A stretch of 64,000 nt of DNA from Janthinobacterium lividum PAMC 25724 (GTDB lineage: Bacteria > Pseudomonadota > Gammaproteobacteria > Burkholderiales > Burkholderiaceae_D). This document shows, piece by piece, positions 30,292 to 39,673 of the stretch. The translations under genes were made by a program, and so were the position numbers. Within the stretch, counting starts at the first letter, position 1, and the number at the start of each line of letters is the position of its first letter. The stretch is taken from the NCBI GenBank assembly GCA_000242815.2, contig AHHB01000048.1, forward strand, positions 119,189 to 183,188. The letters are read 5' to 3'. The notes beneath the pieces were generated by a model that saw only the letters and a program-made list of their open reading frames with translations, was not told where the DNA came from and did no database searches.

Positions 30292-33200
30292 TTAATCTTC
30301 CAGTGGAGCAAAAATCTGTTGCAAGTCTTCCTGCGTCAGCGCCATCTTCTGTGCTTCGCCCTCGGCCAGGATCGATTGTGCCAGTTCCGATTTCTTTTGC
30401 TGCAGCAACTGGATTTTTTCTTCCAGGGTGCCCTTCGCGATCAGTTTGTACACGAACACGGGCTTGTCCTGGCCGATACGCCAGGCGCGGTCGGTGGCCT
30501 GGTTTTCCGCCGCCGGATTCCACCACGGATCGTAGTGGATCACCGTGTCGGCCGCCGTCAGGTTCAAGCCCACGCCGCCCGCTTTCAGGCTGATCAGGAA
30601 GATCGGCACGGCCCCCTGCTGGAAGGCCGCCACTTGCGCGCCCCGGTCTTTCGTTTCGCCCGTCAGCAAGGCATACGCGATGTCGCGCGATTCGAGCTCT
30701 TGCTCGATCAATTCCAGCATGCTGGTAAATTGCGAGAAGACGAGAATCTTGCGCCCTTCGTCAAGCAAGTCTTCCACCATCTGCATCAGGTCGAGCAGCT
30801 TGGCCGAGCCGGCCGACTGCTTCTTCGCCGGCAAGGATTTCACCAGGCGCGGGTCACAGCAGACTTGCCGCAGTTTCAGCAGCGCTTCGAGGATGACGAT
30901 CTGGCTGCGCGCCACGCCCTTCTTGTCGATTTCTTCGCGTACTTTTTGATCCATCGCAAGACGCACGGTTTCATACAGGTCGCGCTGCGGACCCGTCAAT
31001 TCCACCTTGCGCACCATTTCCGTTTTTGGCGGCAATTCCTTGGCCACATTGTCCTTCGTGCGGCGCAACAGGAAAGGCTTGATGCGGCGATTCAGGAGCA
31101 TGCGGCGCAGCGGATCATCCTGGCGCTCGATCGGATGGCGGAACTGCGTGTTGAAGGTCTTCTCGTCGCCCAGCAAGCCCGGCAGCAGGAAGTGGAATTG
31201 CGACCACAATTCACCGAGATGATTTTCCAGCGGCGTGCCGGACAAGCACAGCCGGTGGCGCGCACGCAGCAGGCCCGCGCTTTGCGCCGCCTTGCTGCGC
31301 GTATTCTTGATGTAATGCGATTCGTCGAGGATGACCAGGTGGAAGTCGTGCTCGCGCAAGGTTTCCTCGTCGCGCGGCAACAGGGCGTAGGTGGTCAGCA
31401 CCAGATCGCATTGGTCGATCTGGTCGAATTGCTGGGCACGGTCCTTGCCCTGCAGCAGCAACACTTTCAGGCTGGGCGCGAACTTGGCCGCCTCGTCCTG
31501 CCAGTTGCCCATCAAACTCGTCGGTGCAATCACCAGGGCCGGATGCGTCAAGCGGCCCGCTTCCTTTTCCACCAGGATATGCGCCAGGGTTTGCACGGTT
31601 TTGCCCAAGCCCATGTCATCGGCCAGGATGCCGGCCAGGTCATGGTCGCGCAGGAATTGCATCCACGCCAGGCCATCGGCCTGGTAATCGCGCAAGGTCG
31701 CCTGCAGGCCGGCTGGCGCCGCCACTTTTTGCACGGAACCAAACTGGCTCAGCTTGCGGCCCATGGCGCGCAGTTGCTCGCCGCCCGTCCAGCGCAAGTC
31801 CAGGCCCCGCGCCAGCTCTTCCAGGCGCGCCGCGTCCAAGGTCGACATGCGCACCGCATGTTTGATCTTGTCGCTGAAATACAGTTCCCCCAGCGTGTTG
31901 AGGATAGGACGCACGCGGCCCCACGGCAGGGCCACGCGCCTGCCGTCGGACAAGGTTGCCAGCATCTGGTCATCATCGGCATGCGCGTCGATGACTTTCG
32001 GGTTGAAGTCGTTGGGCGCGCTGCGGATCAGTTGCACCAGCACGGGCAGCAGCGGCACTCTTTCCTGGTCGACGAAGATGCCCAGTTCCAGCTCGAACCA
32101 GGCGTTGCCGCTGTCCGGGTCCTGGTCGTCAATCTGCGCATACCAGTCGCCGACCTGGCTCACATCGTAGCGGTACTTGGCCGTCTTTTCGACGATCCAG
32201 CCCTGCGTGCGCAAGGCGTCGATGCCGTGCTCGGCAAAACGCAGCCACTGCGCCTGGGAAGGCAGTTGCAAAGCGCCCTTCAAGCCGCTCAAGGGGGCGG
32301 AGCCGGGCTTCTTGAATTGCAGCTCCGCCAGGGTGGCCAGGGCACGCGCTTCATCGACCGTATTTCTCTGGATAATCTCTGTCACGTCGCCAACTTGCCG
32401 CACCACGCGTTGCGACGGGTCGAACGCGACGCGCTCGCCATCGTAGTCATACGACAGCACGGCGAAATCGCTCCAGCGCTGCGCGCTGCCATCGGCCAGC
32501 ATGGCGCTATCGAGCAGCAAGACCGGTTGCGCCGGCACGTCCTTGCGCAGGCGCTGCGGCAACGGTTGCGGCAGCGGCATCAAATGCTGCAAGCCTTGCG
32601 CCAGCAGCAGTTGCGACACGCGCACCTTGTCGTTCGCGTTCAGGGGCGGCGCCTGCGCCACCAGCGCCTGCAAGTCCGCCAGGGAAATATCGGAGCCGCC
32701 CTGGTTCAGTTCCAGCACGCCGCACGACAGATTGTCGATGTACCACGGCGGATCGGTGGGCAACATGTAATCGATCTGGTCGGCACCATGGTGCTTCGCG
32801 CCTTCCGGCGGGTCCACTTGCCAACCCAGGCGCATGGTCTTGCCTTCATCGCGCCAGAACAGGCGCGCGGGACGCACGGGACCTTCCCTCAATGGATACA
32901 CGAGACCATTGCCCACATCGGCCCAGGAATTGGCCCACAACAGTTTGTCTTGCTCGGCCAGCATTTTCAGCAGGGCCGCGCCCACCTTGCCCTTCGGCTC
33001 CGTGGCGCTGCCCGTCTGCGAGCTTTGGCCGCTGCGCATGGCCACGAAGAAACGCACGAGGTCTTCGTCGGCTGGCGTCAAGAAGATGGGGGGCGCCGAC
33101 AGCAGGGAAAAGATTTCGCTGATGGGACTCGCCGCCGCCACATCGCCATTCGCCCGCAGCCGCGCCTTGTACAGGCACAGGGCCACGTGGCGACCACCGC

Positions 33201-33405
33201 TGGTGGGCGCCAGCACGTAGATCAAACGGTGCTGGTTGAGTTTGGGGTCCGGCTCGGCAATGCTCAGCACAGCCTTCGGATGGGCAGCCGCCTCTACCCG
33301 CTGCAGCCAGGTGGCGACGGCATACGGCAAAGGCGCTCCCGGCGCGCTGGCCGGGGCAACTGGGGTTTCACTGGTTTCGTCGCGGGTAAAATCCATGGGG
33401 CGCAT
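30292..33405 (-). CDS. SNF2-family DEAD/DEAH box helicase
   Basis: About 1037 residues from MRPMDFTRDE (33405); the open frame extends to 33480, and the ATG at 33396 is another candidate. A long N-terminal region is followed by the ATPase: ILADDMGLGKTVQTLAHIL (motif I), LVILDESHYIKN (motif II), LSGTPLENHLGELWS (III), LISLKAGGVGLNLTAADTVIHYDPWWNP (V) and DRAWRIGQ (VI). It resembles HepA/SNF2 remodellers and is similar in its end to the partial gene at the window start. It is divergent from tex. Confidence 0.93.
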   Translation of the reverse strand: MRPMDFTRDETSETPVAPASAPGAPLPYAVATWLQRVEAAAHPKAVLSIAEPDPKLNQHRLIYVLAPTSGGRHVALCLYKARLRANGDVAAASPISEIFSLLSAPPIFLTPADEDLVRFFVAMRSGQSSQTGSATEPKGKVGAALLKMLAEQDKLLWANSWADVGNGLVYPLREGPVRPARLFWRDEGKTMRLGWQVDPPEGAKHHGADQIDYMLPTDPPWYIDNLSCGVLELNQGGSDISLADLQALVAQAPPLNANDKVRVSQLLLAQGLQHLMPLPQPLPQRLRKDVPAQPVLLLDSAMLADGSAQRWSDFAVLSYDYDGERVAFDPSQRVVRQVGDVTEIIQRNTVDEARALATLAELQFKKPGSAPLSGLKGALQLPSQAQWLRFAEHGIDALRTQGWIVEKTAKYRYDVSQVGDWYAQIDDQDPDSGNAWFELELGIFVDQERVPLLPVLVQLIRSAPNDFNPKVIDAHADDDQMLATLSDGRRVALPWGRVRPILNTLGELYFSDKIKHAVRMSTLDAARLEELARGLDLRWTGGEQLRAMGRKLSQFGSVQKVAAPAGLQATLRDYQADGLAWMQFLRDHDLAGILADDMGLGKTVQTLAHILVEKEAGRLTHPALVIAPTSLMGNWQDEAAKFAPSLKVLLLQGKDRAQQFDQIDQCDLVLTTYALLPRDEETLREHDFHLVILDESHYIKNTRSKAAQSAGLLRARHRLCLSGTPLENHLGELWSQFHFLLPGLLGDEKTFNTQFRHPIERQDDPLRRMLLNRRIKPFLLRRTKDNVAKELPPKTEMVRKVELTGPQRDLYETVRLAMDQKVREEIDKKGVARSQIVILEALLKLRQVCCDPRLVKSLPAKKQSAGSAKLLDLMQMVEDLLDEGRKILVFSQFTSMLELIEQELESRDIAYALLTGETKDRGAQVAAFQQGAVPIFLISLKAGGVGLNLTAADTVIHYDPWWNPAAENQATDRAWRIGQDKPVFVYKLIAKGTLEEKIQLLQQKKSELAQSILAEGEAQKMALTQEDLQQIFAPLED

Positions 33406-33769
33406 TTTTGTGTAAAGGTCGTATCCAAATCGGCAACAGGCAATATTATCCGCCATACAGGCCTTGCTGGCTTGATTCACACACGCTCTTTGCGCAGTTT
33501 TAATACATGATGCCTAAAAAATAAGTATTTAATACGACACTTGCGGCCCACAAGCGGCAAAAAAGGTCCGTCAACGGCCATTTACGCAGAAACAAGAAGA
33601 ATCGGCCCATCGTCTGCATCCACATCGGCCGATTGATCATCGCCGGCCACCAGCCCACAGCTGTGGCTCCGTCGATGCTGCTGGCAACGCACAGTCCATT
33701 TGCGCTGTCAAGATTGCGCAATCGCGCCGATTGCGTATCATCCCAGGCTTGATCGCTCTGGAAACAACC

Positions 33770-36118
33770 ATGCTGCCCACTATCGAACAACGCCTTGCCC
33801 TTGAACTTGTCGCCAAACCAGTGCAGGTTGCCGCCGCCATCGAACTGCTCGACGAAGGCGCGACCGTCCCCTTCATCGCCCGTTACCGCAAGGAAGCGAC
33901 CGGCGGCCTCGACGATATCCAGCTGCGCCTGCTCGAAGAGCGCTTGCGCTACCTGCGCGAACTCGAAGAGCGGCGCGCCGCCATCGTGGCGTCGATCACG
34001 GAACAGAACAAGATGACGCCCGAGCTGCTCGATGCCGTCATGCACGCGGAAGATAAGACGCGCCTCGAAGATTTGTATTTGCCCTACAAGCAAAAGCGCC
34101 GCACGAAGGCGCAGATCGCCATCGAAGCGGGCTTGATGCCGCTGGCCGACGGCTTGCTGGAAAACCCGGAACTGACGCCGGAAATGGAAGCGGGCAAGTT
34201 CCTGCGCGAAGCATTTACCAGTGCCGACGGCAACAACCCGGGCGTGGCCGACACCAAGGCAGCTCTCGACGGCGCGCGCCAGATCCTGATGGAACGTTTC
34301 GCCGAAGACGCAACCTTGCTGCAAACCTTGCGCCAATACGTGCAGGAACACGGCATCGTCGAATCGAAAGTGGTGCAAGGCAAGCAGGACGAAGGCGAAA
34401 AGTTCGCCGATTATTTCGACTATTCGGAAACCATTTCGAGCGTGCCATCGCACCGCGCGCTGGCCCTGCTGCGCGGCCGCCGCGAAGGCATCCTCGACGT
34501 TACCCTGCGCCTCGATACGGAAGCGGAAAAACCGAAATGGGATGCGCCGCACAACCCGTGTGAAGGCCGCATCGCCGTGCGCTTCGGCATCAAGAACCTC
34601 GGCCGCCCGGCCGACAAATGGCTGCTTGATACGGCACGCTGGACCTGGCGCGTGAAAAGCTTCATGCACCTGGAAACGGAACTGATGGGTGCGCTGCGCG
34701 AACGTTCGGAACTCGACGCCATCAACGTGTTTGCCACCAATTTGAAGGCGCTGCTGCTGGCCGCGCCGGCCGGCCAGCGCGCCACCATGGGCCTGGACCC
34801 GGGCTTGCGCACGGGCGTGAAAGTGGCCGTGGTCGATGCCACCGGCAAGGTAGTCGACACGGCCGTTATCTACCCGCACCAGCCGAAGAATGACTGGGAT
34901 GGCTCCTTGCACACTCTGGGCCGCCTGGCCGCCAAACACAATGTTTCCTTGATCTCGATAGGCAACGGCACCGCTTCGCGCGAAACGGACAGGCTGGCGC
35001 AAGACTTGATCAAGCAGCACCCGGAAGCGAAGATGACGAAGATCGTCGTCTCGGAAGCGGGCGCGTCGGTTTATTCGGCGTCCGAGTTCGCCTCGAAAGA
35101 ATTGCCGGACATGGATGTGTCCTTGCGCGGCGCCGTCTCGATTGCGCGCCGCCTGCAAGATCCGCTGGCCGAGCTGGTCAAGATCGACCCGAAATCCATC
35201 GGCGTGGGCCAGTACCAGCATGACGTGAGTCAAAGCCAGCTGGCGCGCTCGCTCGATGCGGTGGTGGAAGATTGCGTAAACGCCGTCGGCGTGGACGTCA
35301 ATACGGCCTCGGCGCCGCTGCTGGCGCGCGTCTCCGGCCTGTCGGCCAGCGTGGCGCAAAGCATCGTCAGCTACCGCGACATGAAAGGCGCGTTCACCTC
35401 GCGCGCGGCGTTAAAGGCCGTCCCGCGCCTGGGCGATAAAACCTTCGAGCAGGCGGCCGGCTTTTTGCGCGTAACGGGCGGCGACAATCCCCTGGACGCC
35501 TCGGCCGTCCACCCGGAATCGTACCCGTTGGTGGAAAAGATTTTGGCCGACATCAAGAAGGACATCCAAGCCGTCATCGGCGAAACGGCGCTGCTGAAAA
35601 CCCTCAACCCCGCAAAATATGCGGATGAAACGTTTGGCGTGCCAACTATTTCCGACATTTTGAAGGAACTGGAAAAGCCGGGCCGCGATCCACGCCCGGA
35701 GTTCACCACCGCCACCTTCAAGGAAGGCGTGGAAGAAATCCGCGACTTGCGCCCGGACATGATTTTAGAGGGCGTCGTCACCAACGTGGCCGCCTTTGGC
35801 GCCTTTGTCGACATCGGCGTGCACCAGGATGGCCTGGTGCATATCTCGGCCCTGTCGAGTACCTTCGTCAAGGACCCGCACACGGTGGTGAAAGCTGGCC
35901 AGGTCGTGCGCGTGAAAGTGCTGGAAGTCGATGAAAAGCGCAAGCGCATCGCGCTGACCATGCGCTTGACGGACAGCGCGCCGCAAGCCGGTAGCAAGCC
36001 CGAGCAAAAGGGCGACCGCAACGACCGTCGCAGCATGGCGCAGCACCAGTCGCAGTCACGCAACGCGCCCGAACCGGCCGGCAGCATGGCCGCCGCGTTC
36101 GCCAAGCTGCGCGGTTAA
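33770..36118 (+). CDS. tex: Tex family RNA-binding transcriptional accessory protein
   Basis: 782 residues from [14 protein letters not shown] (ATG 33770; a TTG 13 codons earlier is less likely). The Tex N-domain includes [19 protein letters not shown]. The YqgF-like domain has [16 protein letters not shown], helix-hairpin-helix segments follow ([20 protein letters not shown]), and the C-terminal S1 domain is [27 protein letters not shown] basic Gln/Arg-rich tail ends it. Tex proteins bind nucleic acid and influence transcription and its termination. Confidence 0.96.
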   Translation: MLPTIEQRLALELVAKPVQVAAAIELLDEGATVPFIARYRKEATGGLDDIQLRLLEERLRYLRELEERRAAIVASITEQNKMTPELLDAVMHAEDKTRLEDLYLPYKQKRRTKAQIAIEAGLMPLADGLLENPELTPEMEAGKFLREAFTSADGNNPGVADTKAALDGARQILMERFAEDATLLQTLRQYVQEHGIVESKVVQGKQDEGEKFADYFDYSETISSVPSHRALALLRGRREGILDVTLRLDTEAEKPKWDAPHNPCEGRIAVRFGIKNLGRPADKWLLDTARWTWRVKSFMHLETELMGALRERSELDAINVFATNLKALLLAAPAGQRATMGLDPGLRTGVKVAVVDATGKVVDTAVIYPHQPKNDWDGSLHTLGRLAAKHNVSLISIGNGTASRETDRLAQDLIKQHPEAKMTKIVVSEAGASVYSASEFASKELPDMDVSLRGAVSIARRLQDPLAELVKIDPKSIGVGQYQHDVSQSQLARSLDAVVEDCVNAVGVDVNTASAPLLARVSGLSASVAQSIVSYRDMKGAFTSRAALKAVPRLGDKTFEQAAGFLRVTGGDNPLDASAVHPESYPLVEKILADIKKDIQAVIGETALLKTLNPAKYADETFGVPTISDILKELEKPGRDPRPEFTTATFKEGVEEIRDLRPDMILEGVVTNVAAFGAFVDIGVHQDGLVHISALSSTFVKDPHTVVKAGQVVRVKVLEVDEKRKRIALTMRLTDSAPQAGSKPEQKGDRNDRRSMAQHQSQSRNAPEPAGSMAAAFAKLRG

Positions 36119-36468
36119 GCCCATCATGGCCGCCAGGCATGACCTTGTCATCCTGGCGGTGGACGCCGCCAGTGCCGGGGCGCAGTTACTGCTCGGCGAA
36201 TGGTTGCAGCGCATCAATGGCGACAGCGGCCGTTCCTGCTTCGATGGCGCGATAGCGTGGCGACGTTTTATGCAAGACACGACTAAGCACCATGGTTGTC
36301 TGGGGCCGCTACGTGGGCGCGGCGCAAGCGATCTGCCTGGGAGGGCAGTTATCAGTAGCAACGTGCACAACGTGGCTGGCTTGACCGATTTATGACTTGA
36401 GCCCATACCCGTAGCGTCGTTTTCTTATAAAATGACGGCATCTATTTATTTACCCATCAGAGGCAGCT
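36119..36468. other. Intergenic region between tex and grxD
   Basis: 350 bases. An open frame of 89 codons starts 7 bases after the tex stop (36126-36395) but has no ribosome-binding site and no recognisable motif, so I do not call it a gene. The last ~90 bases, AT-rich (TTTTCTTATAAAATGACGG), should hold the grxD promoter. Confidence 0.4.
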
Positions 36469-36780
36469 ATGAGCGACGTACAAACCTGGATCAAAGAAAC
36501 CGTGACAAGCACGCCGGTCGTGCTGTTCATGAAGGGCACGGCCCAGTTCCCGCAGTGTGGCTTTTCCGGCCGCGCCATCCAGATCCTGAAGGCGTGCGGC
36601 GTGGAAAACATCGCTACCGTCAACGTGCTCGATGACCCGGAAGTGCGCCAAGGCATCAAGGATTACTCGAACTGGCCTACCATCCCGCAACTGTATGTCA
36701 AAGGCGAGTTTATCGGTGGTTCCGATATCATGAATGAAATGTTTGAATCGGGCGAACTGAAGTCCCTGCTCGATGCCTGA
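36469..36780 (+). CDS. grxD: Monothiol glutaredoxin Grx4 type
   Basis: 103 residues with the active-site CGFS ([14 protein letters not shown]), a [19 protein letters not shown] glutathione-binding stretch and a short acidic end. These proteins carry and transfer 2Fe-2S clusters, often with BolA-family partners; ibaG in this window is a plausible partner. The stop overlaps the ubiX start by 8 bases. Confidence 0.97.
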   Translation: MSDVQTWIKETVTSTPVVLFMKGTAQFPQCGFSGRAIQILKACGVENIATVNVLDDPEVRQGIKDYSNWPTIPQLYVKGEFIGGSDIMNEMFESGELKSLLDA

Positions 36781-37390
36781 TCTTCCACTTGCGCGGCCGC
36801 GCCGTATCGTCATCGCCATCACGGGTGCCACAGGTGCCGTATATGGCTTGCGGCTGCTGCAATTGCTCGGCGCCATTCCAGGCGTCGAGACGCATCTGGT
36901 CTTGTCGGATGCGGCTGTACTCACCCTGCACCAGGAAACTGGCTTGGGACGCAAGGAAATCGAAGCGCAGGCGCACGTGTTGCATAAGCAGCGCGATATT
37001 GGCGCGAGTATCGCCAGCGGCTCGTTTCAATCGGACGGCATGGTCATCGCGCCGTGCTCGATGAAGACCCTGGCAGCCGTGGCGCATGGCTTGTCGGATA
37101 ATTTGATTACGCGGGCAGCCGATGTGGCGCTCAAGGAACGCCGGCGCCTGATTTTGATGGTGCGCGAAACGCCATTCAACTTGGCACACCTGCGCAATAT
37201 GACCGCCGTGACCGAAATGGGCGGCATCATCTTCCCGCCACTCCCGAGTTTCTACCACCACCCGCGCAGCATCGCCGAGATGGTTGACCATACGGTGGCA
37301 CGCATCATCGACTTGCTGGGCATCGAGCACGGCCTGGCGCCACGCTGGAATGGTTTGAAAACCCCAGACCAGCCGTCACAAACTGACTAA
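36773..37390 (+). CDS. ubiX: Flavin prenyltransferase UbiX
   Basis: 205 residues. The N-terminal [21 protein letters not shown] binds the flavin phosphate, [47 protein letters not shown] is the UbiX core. It makes the prenylated FMN cofactor used by UbiD decarboxylase in ubiquinone synthesis. It overlaps grxD by 8 bases, so the two are co-transcribed. Confidence 0.96.
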   Translation: MPDLPLARPRRIVIAITGATGAVYGLRLLQLLGAIPGVETHLVLSDAAVLTLHQETGLGRKEIEAQAHVLHKQRDIGASIASGSFQSDGMVIAPCSMKTLAAVAHGLSDNLITRAADVALKERRRLILMVRETPFNLAHLRNMTAVTEMGGIIFPPLPSFYHHPRSIAEMVDHTVARIIDLLGIEHGLAPRWNGLKTPDQPSQTD

Positions 37391-37401
37391 CTACGTGACA
37401 A

Positions 37402-37541
37402 GCTGCGCACATCACGATGCCTGATAAACGCGTAGCGAGCGCAAGGAAGAGGTGCTGGAGAAGCGCAACCGTGCTCAAGCATAGTGAGCACCGCTGACCG
37501 TCTCTGCCGACGCGCAGCAGTTTTGCTCAGGCATCGTTTAT
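37402..37541. repeat. Cluster of inverted repeats after ubiX
   Basis: ACGATGCCTGA (37414-37424) has its inverse TCAGGCATCGT at 37527-37537. GCTGCGC (37402-37408) has its inverse at 37512-37518. A hairpin GTGCTCA/TGAGCAC (37471-37477 / 37485-37491) lies between. The two outer pairs cross rather than nest. There is no T run, so a simple terminator is unlikely; a degenerate repeat element or structured RNA is possible. Confidence 0.35.
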
Positions 37542-37708
37542 CGTTGGTCGAATTGGTGCGCACTCGCCCGCTTCAAATCCCTGGCTTCTTCAACCATCCT
37601 GCGGTGGGCGATCCGTTTGCGCATCACTTCCGCATGTTGTGCGGCAGTCATGGGGGGCACGGTCATCAAGTCCTTCAGCTGCGCGGTATTGCTGTAGTTA
37701 CTTTTCAT
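37538..37708 (-). CDS. Small hypothetical charged protein
   Basis: 56 residues from an ATG at 37708 (MKSNYSNTAQLKDLM). The sequence is rich in Arg, Lys, Glu and Gln with a probable helix around MRKRIAHRRMVEEARDLKR. Third codon positions are mostly G or C, as in neighbouring genes, which favours real coding. No clear ribosome-binding site is seen, and the open frame extends to 37885. No family is recognised. Confidence 0.4.
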   Translation of the reverse strand: MKSNYSNTAQLKDLMTVPPMTAAQHAEVMRKRIAHRRMVEEARDLKRASAHQFDQR

Positions 37709-37954
37709 AGGATGGCTCAAATGCTCGGCTCCGTCGTGGATGAACTGGCTACTTCTGCGCTGATTATGCGCTGGTATTAGCCGCTGCGCCGCTGCGTACG
37801 GGATTATCATCAAATAATTCCGCTGCAGCGCAACATGCGAGGTCTTATTATTCGGCACAATCATGTCTCCAGTATGACGCTGCACAAATAAAAGGACAGG
37901 GGGGAGCAGCGCCAGCGAAAAGCCGACGGCGCCGACCGGAGTGGGCCTGTATAC
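37709..37954. other. Region between the small minus ORF and the regulator
   Basis: About 245 bases. Apart from the upstream extension of the small minus-strand frame, I see no gene, hairpin or repeat worth naming. Confidence 0.3.
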
Positions 37955-38362
37955 TTACTTTTGGTAGTTAACTCTGACCAGCATGCGAATAAATTCTCGC
38001 GCGATTTGACGGTGATGCTCATCTAGTCTTTGCAAATCAGCAATTAATTTCACGTCGGCAGATTCAAAACGTGATAAAGCACTGCCCGCTTCGCCCTTCG
38101 GCGTAGCGCTTTCGGGGCCGCCAAAACGCAACCATTCCGCCGGAACGCCCAGCCATTGGGCAATCATGCGCAATTTTTCTTGCGTGGGAATTGCTTCACC
38201 TACTAACCATTTCCTAGCTGCATGCACGGTAATCGGGCGTCCGTCGAAACGGATGTTGAATTCCCGAGCCAGTCTGGTCGGGCTGTCTGGAGAGTAATGG
38301 GCGTTTTTGAGAGCCAACTGAAGTCGCTGGCTAAAGCTTTCGCGTTCGTTAGAAGAATTCAT
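37955..38362 (-). CDS. Helix-turn-helix (phage-repressor-like) regulator
   Basis: 135 residues. An N-terminal helix-turn-helix is suggested by SFSQRLQLALKNAHYSPDSPTRLAREFNIR and ITVHAARKWLVGEAIPTQEKLRMIAQWLGVPAEWLRFG, a layout seen in repressors that read 'host-range' style HTH domains. The C-terminus (VKLIADLQRLDEHHRQIAREFIRMLV) looks like a dimerising helix. A perfect 9-bp inverted repeat lies 10 bases upstream of its start, so autoregulation is likely. Confidence 0.75.
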   Translation of the reverse strand: MNSSNERESFSQRLQLALKNAHYSPDSPTRLAREFNIRFDGRPITVHAARKWLVGEAIPTQEKLRMIAQWLGVPAEWLRFGGPESATPKGEAGSALSRFESADVKLIADLQRLDEHHRQIAREFIRMLVRVNYQK

Positions 38363-38372
38363 AGGTGTACTA

Positions 38373-38392
38373 TTTCATGTTGTAACATGAAA
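38373..38392. promoter_or_regulatory. Probable operator of the HTH regulator
   Basis: Arms TTTCATGTT (38373-38381) and AACATGAAA (38384-38392) with a GT spacer form a perfect palindrome. It is placed 10 bases before the regulator start codon. A related looser site with AACATGGAAA sits near 38681-38697. Confidence 0.55.
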
Positions 38393-38980
38393 GTCAGTTT
38401 CTTGAATGACCAGACAGATTGTTACATTATCAAAGAGAACAAATTAACAATTAACACTCCGGCCGGGCTTTTCGGATACAAATATAGTCCGAATTTTCTC
38501 TTGCGATTCTGCATCACGTCAGTCAGATTCGCGGCTATCCTTGATTTTTGCACACAGGCACGATTCAAAGATTCGGTTTGGCATGACAACGTACGGTATC
38601 GCACGATGCCCTCCTCTGCCGATACATGCGATGCCCATGCCATACAATTTCTTGTAGACAAAATTTCCAGAAGGGTCATGTTATTTTCAACATGGAAATA
38701 ATTTGCACAAGTTGCCTATAGTAAACGTTGTTTTTTGATCGTTCCTAATGGAAAGAATCTGTGCCAAAAAATTTTACTGCCATCACAGCGAAAAGAATGT
38801 CGCCGTTGTGCCAGGAAAGCTCTTTTTGCTGTCATCTTGGCCACCAACTCTCGATCTTAAGCGTGTTTGCGTAAGAGGAATCAATTTATTTTCAGTAACT
38901 GTTATCCAATTAACCAAATTCCCATGTTCATCGCCTCACCTTTCTTTATTGCAGCACGGCCAGGGCGCGCTACAATAGTA
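38393..38980. other. AT-rich intergenic region
   Basis: About 590 bases, clearly richer in A+T than the flanking genes. Short open frames exist at 38422-38679 (-) and 38748-38978 (+), but neither shows a ribosome-binding site or a recognisable protein. I call no gene here. The composition suggests a promoter region or old foreign DNA. Confidence 0.4.
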
Positions 38981-38996
38981 TTGACGTTAACGTCAA
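38981..38996. promoter_or_regulatory. LiuR-type operator upstream of the MerR regulator
   Basis: TTGACGTTAACGTCAA is a perfect 16-bp palindrome, 54 bases before the regulator start. Its ACGT core arms recur before liuA. Known LiuR regulators of the MerR family bind such ACGT palindromes, so autoregulation is inferred. Confidence 0.65.
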
Positions 38997-39050
38997 CGGT
39001 ACTTTGCCACCCGCCTGCCCCGCAGCACCCCATTTAGCGACAGATCACCC

Positions 39051-39479
39051 ATGCAACCGACACCGTCCGCAGCAATGACGACCTATACCATCACCGAACT
39101 GGCGCGGGAATTCGACATCACGGCGCGCGCCATCCGTTTCTATGAAGACCAAGGCTTGCTCAGCCCGAAACGCGAAGGCGCGGGCGGGCGCAGCCGCGTC
39201 TACACGCCGCGCGACCGCACCCGCCTCAAACTGACCCTGCGCGGCAAGCGCCTGGGACTGGCGCTGTCGGAGATCAAGAGCCTGGTCGACATGTACGAAT
39301 CGCCAAAGGACACGCGCGCGCAGATGGACCGTTTCCTGGGCGTGCTGGCGCAGCACCGGCAGACCCTGGAGCAACAGCGCATCGATATCGAAATGGCGCT
39401 GGCGGAAATCAGCGCGCATGAAGACGCCTGCGCGCGCATGCTGGCAGACTTGAACATGGACGCGGCGCCAACAAACTGA
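39051..39479 (+). CDS. liuR: MerR-family regulator, LiuR type
   Basis: 142 residues. The MerR HTH is YTITELAREFDITARAIRFYEDQGLLSPKREG, followed by a coiled-coil helix (QHRQTLEQQRIDIEMALAEI) and a short tail with Cys in DACARM. No heavy-metal cysteine pattern is seen. Its place in front of the isovaleryl-CoA dehydrogenase gene and the ACGT palindromes on both sides match LiuR, the regulator of leucine/isovalerate catabolism. The start could be the first or ninth residue (M-T-T-Y). Confidence 0.85.
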   Translation: MQPTPSAAMTTYTITELAREFDITARAIRFYEDQGLLSPKREGAGGRSRVYTPRDRTRLKLTLRGKRLGLALSEIKSLVDMYESPKDTRAQMDRFLGVLAQHRQTLEQQRIDIEMALAEISAHEDACARMLADLNMDAAPTN

Positions 39480-39489
39480 ATGGCCGGGC

Positions 39490-39521
39490 GGCAGGCGCTG
39501 GCAGCACGCGCAGCGCCTGCC
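39490..39521 (+). terminator. GC-rich hairpin after liuR
   Basis: An 11-bp perfect stem GGCAGGCGCTG (39490-39500) / CAGCGCCTGCC (39511-39521) has a 10-base loop. It lies 10 bases after the liuR stop. There is no T run, so it may attenuate rather than stop transcription. Confidence 0.5.
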
Positions 39522-39526
39522 GCGCT

Positions 39527-39596
39527 TCACTTTATGCGTCTCACTTTATGCGGCTCACTTTATACGCTTCACTTTACGCGCTTCACTTTACGTTTA
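39527..39596. repeat. Five 14-bp tandem repeats running into the liuA operator
   Basis: Units start at 39527, 39541, 39555, 39569 and 39583 and share TCACTTTA followed by a variable YRCGNN part (for example TCACTTTATGCGGC, TCACTTTACGCGCT). The last unit merges into the ACGT palindrome. The CTTTACG of later units resembles an operator half-site. Confidence 0.85.
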
Positions 39597-39608
39597 CGTA
39601 AACGTCAC
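39587..39608. promoter_or_regulatory. LiuR-type operator upstream of liuA
   Basis: ACGTTTACGTAAACGT (39590-39605) is a perfect 16-bp palindrome flanked by TTT and CA. Two overlapping LiuR-like sites (TTTACGTT-TACGTAAA and TTTACGTA-AACGTCAC) can be read in it. It lies about 66 bases before the liuA start. Confidence 0.65.
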
Positions 39609-39673
39609 AACTGAGTATCATAGCTTCACTGACCCGGCATCCATGACCGCCACACTATAACGACGAGGACGAC

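Noticed and set aside
30319..33510. 1063-codon plus-strand frame opposite the SNF2 gene
   Set aside because: Antisense shadow of the SNF2 coding sequence with extreme Gln/Arg/His content and no domain.
33500..35359. 619-codon minus-strand frame opposite tex
   Set aside because: It is the antisense of a well-conserved Tex protein in GC-rich DNA and has no family resemblance.
36126..36395. 89-codon frame right after tex
   Set aside because: No ribosome-binding site, no motif, and the sequence loses coding character in the second half.
38422..38679. 85-codon minus frame in the AT-rich gap near 38.5 kb
   Set aside because: No start signal, no family, composition unlike neighbouring genes; treated as intergenic.
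39527..39596. Possible CRISPR-like array (regular short repeats)
   Set aside because: Units are 14 bases and directly adjacent without spacers, so it is a tandem repeat, not a CRISPR.
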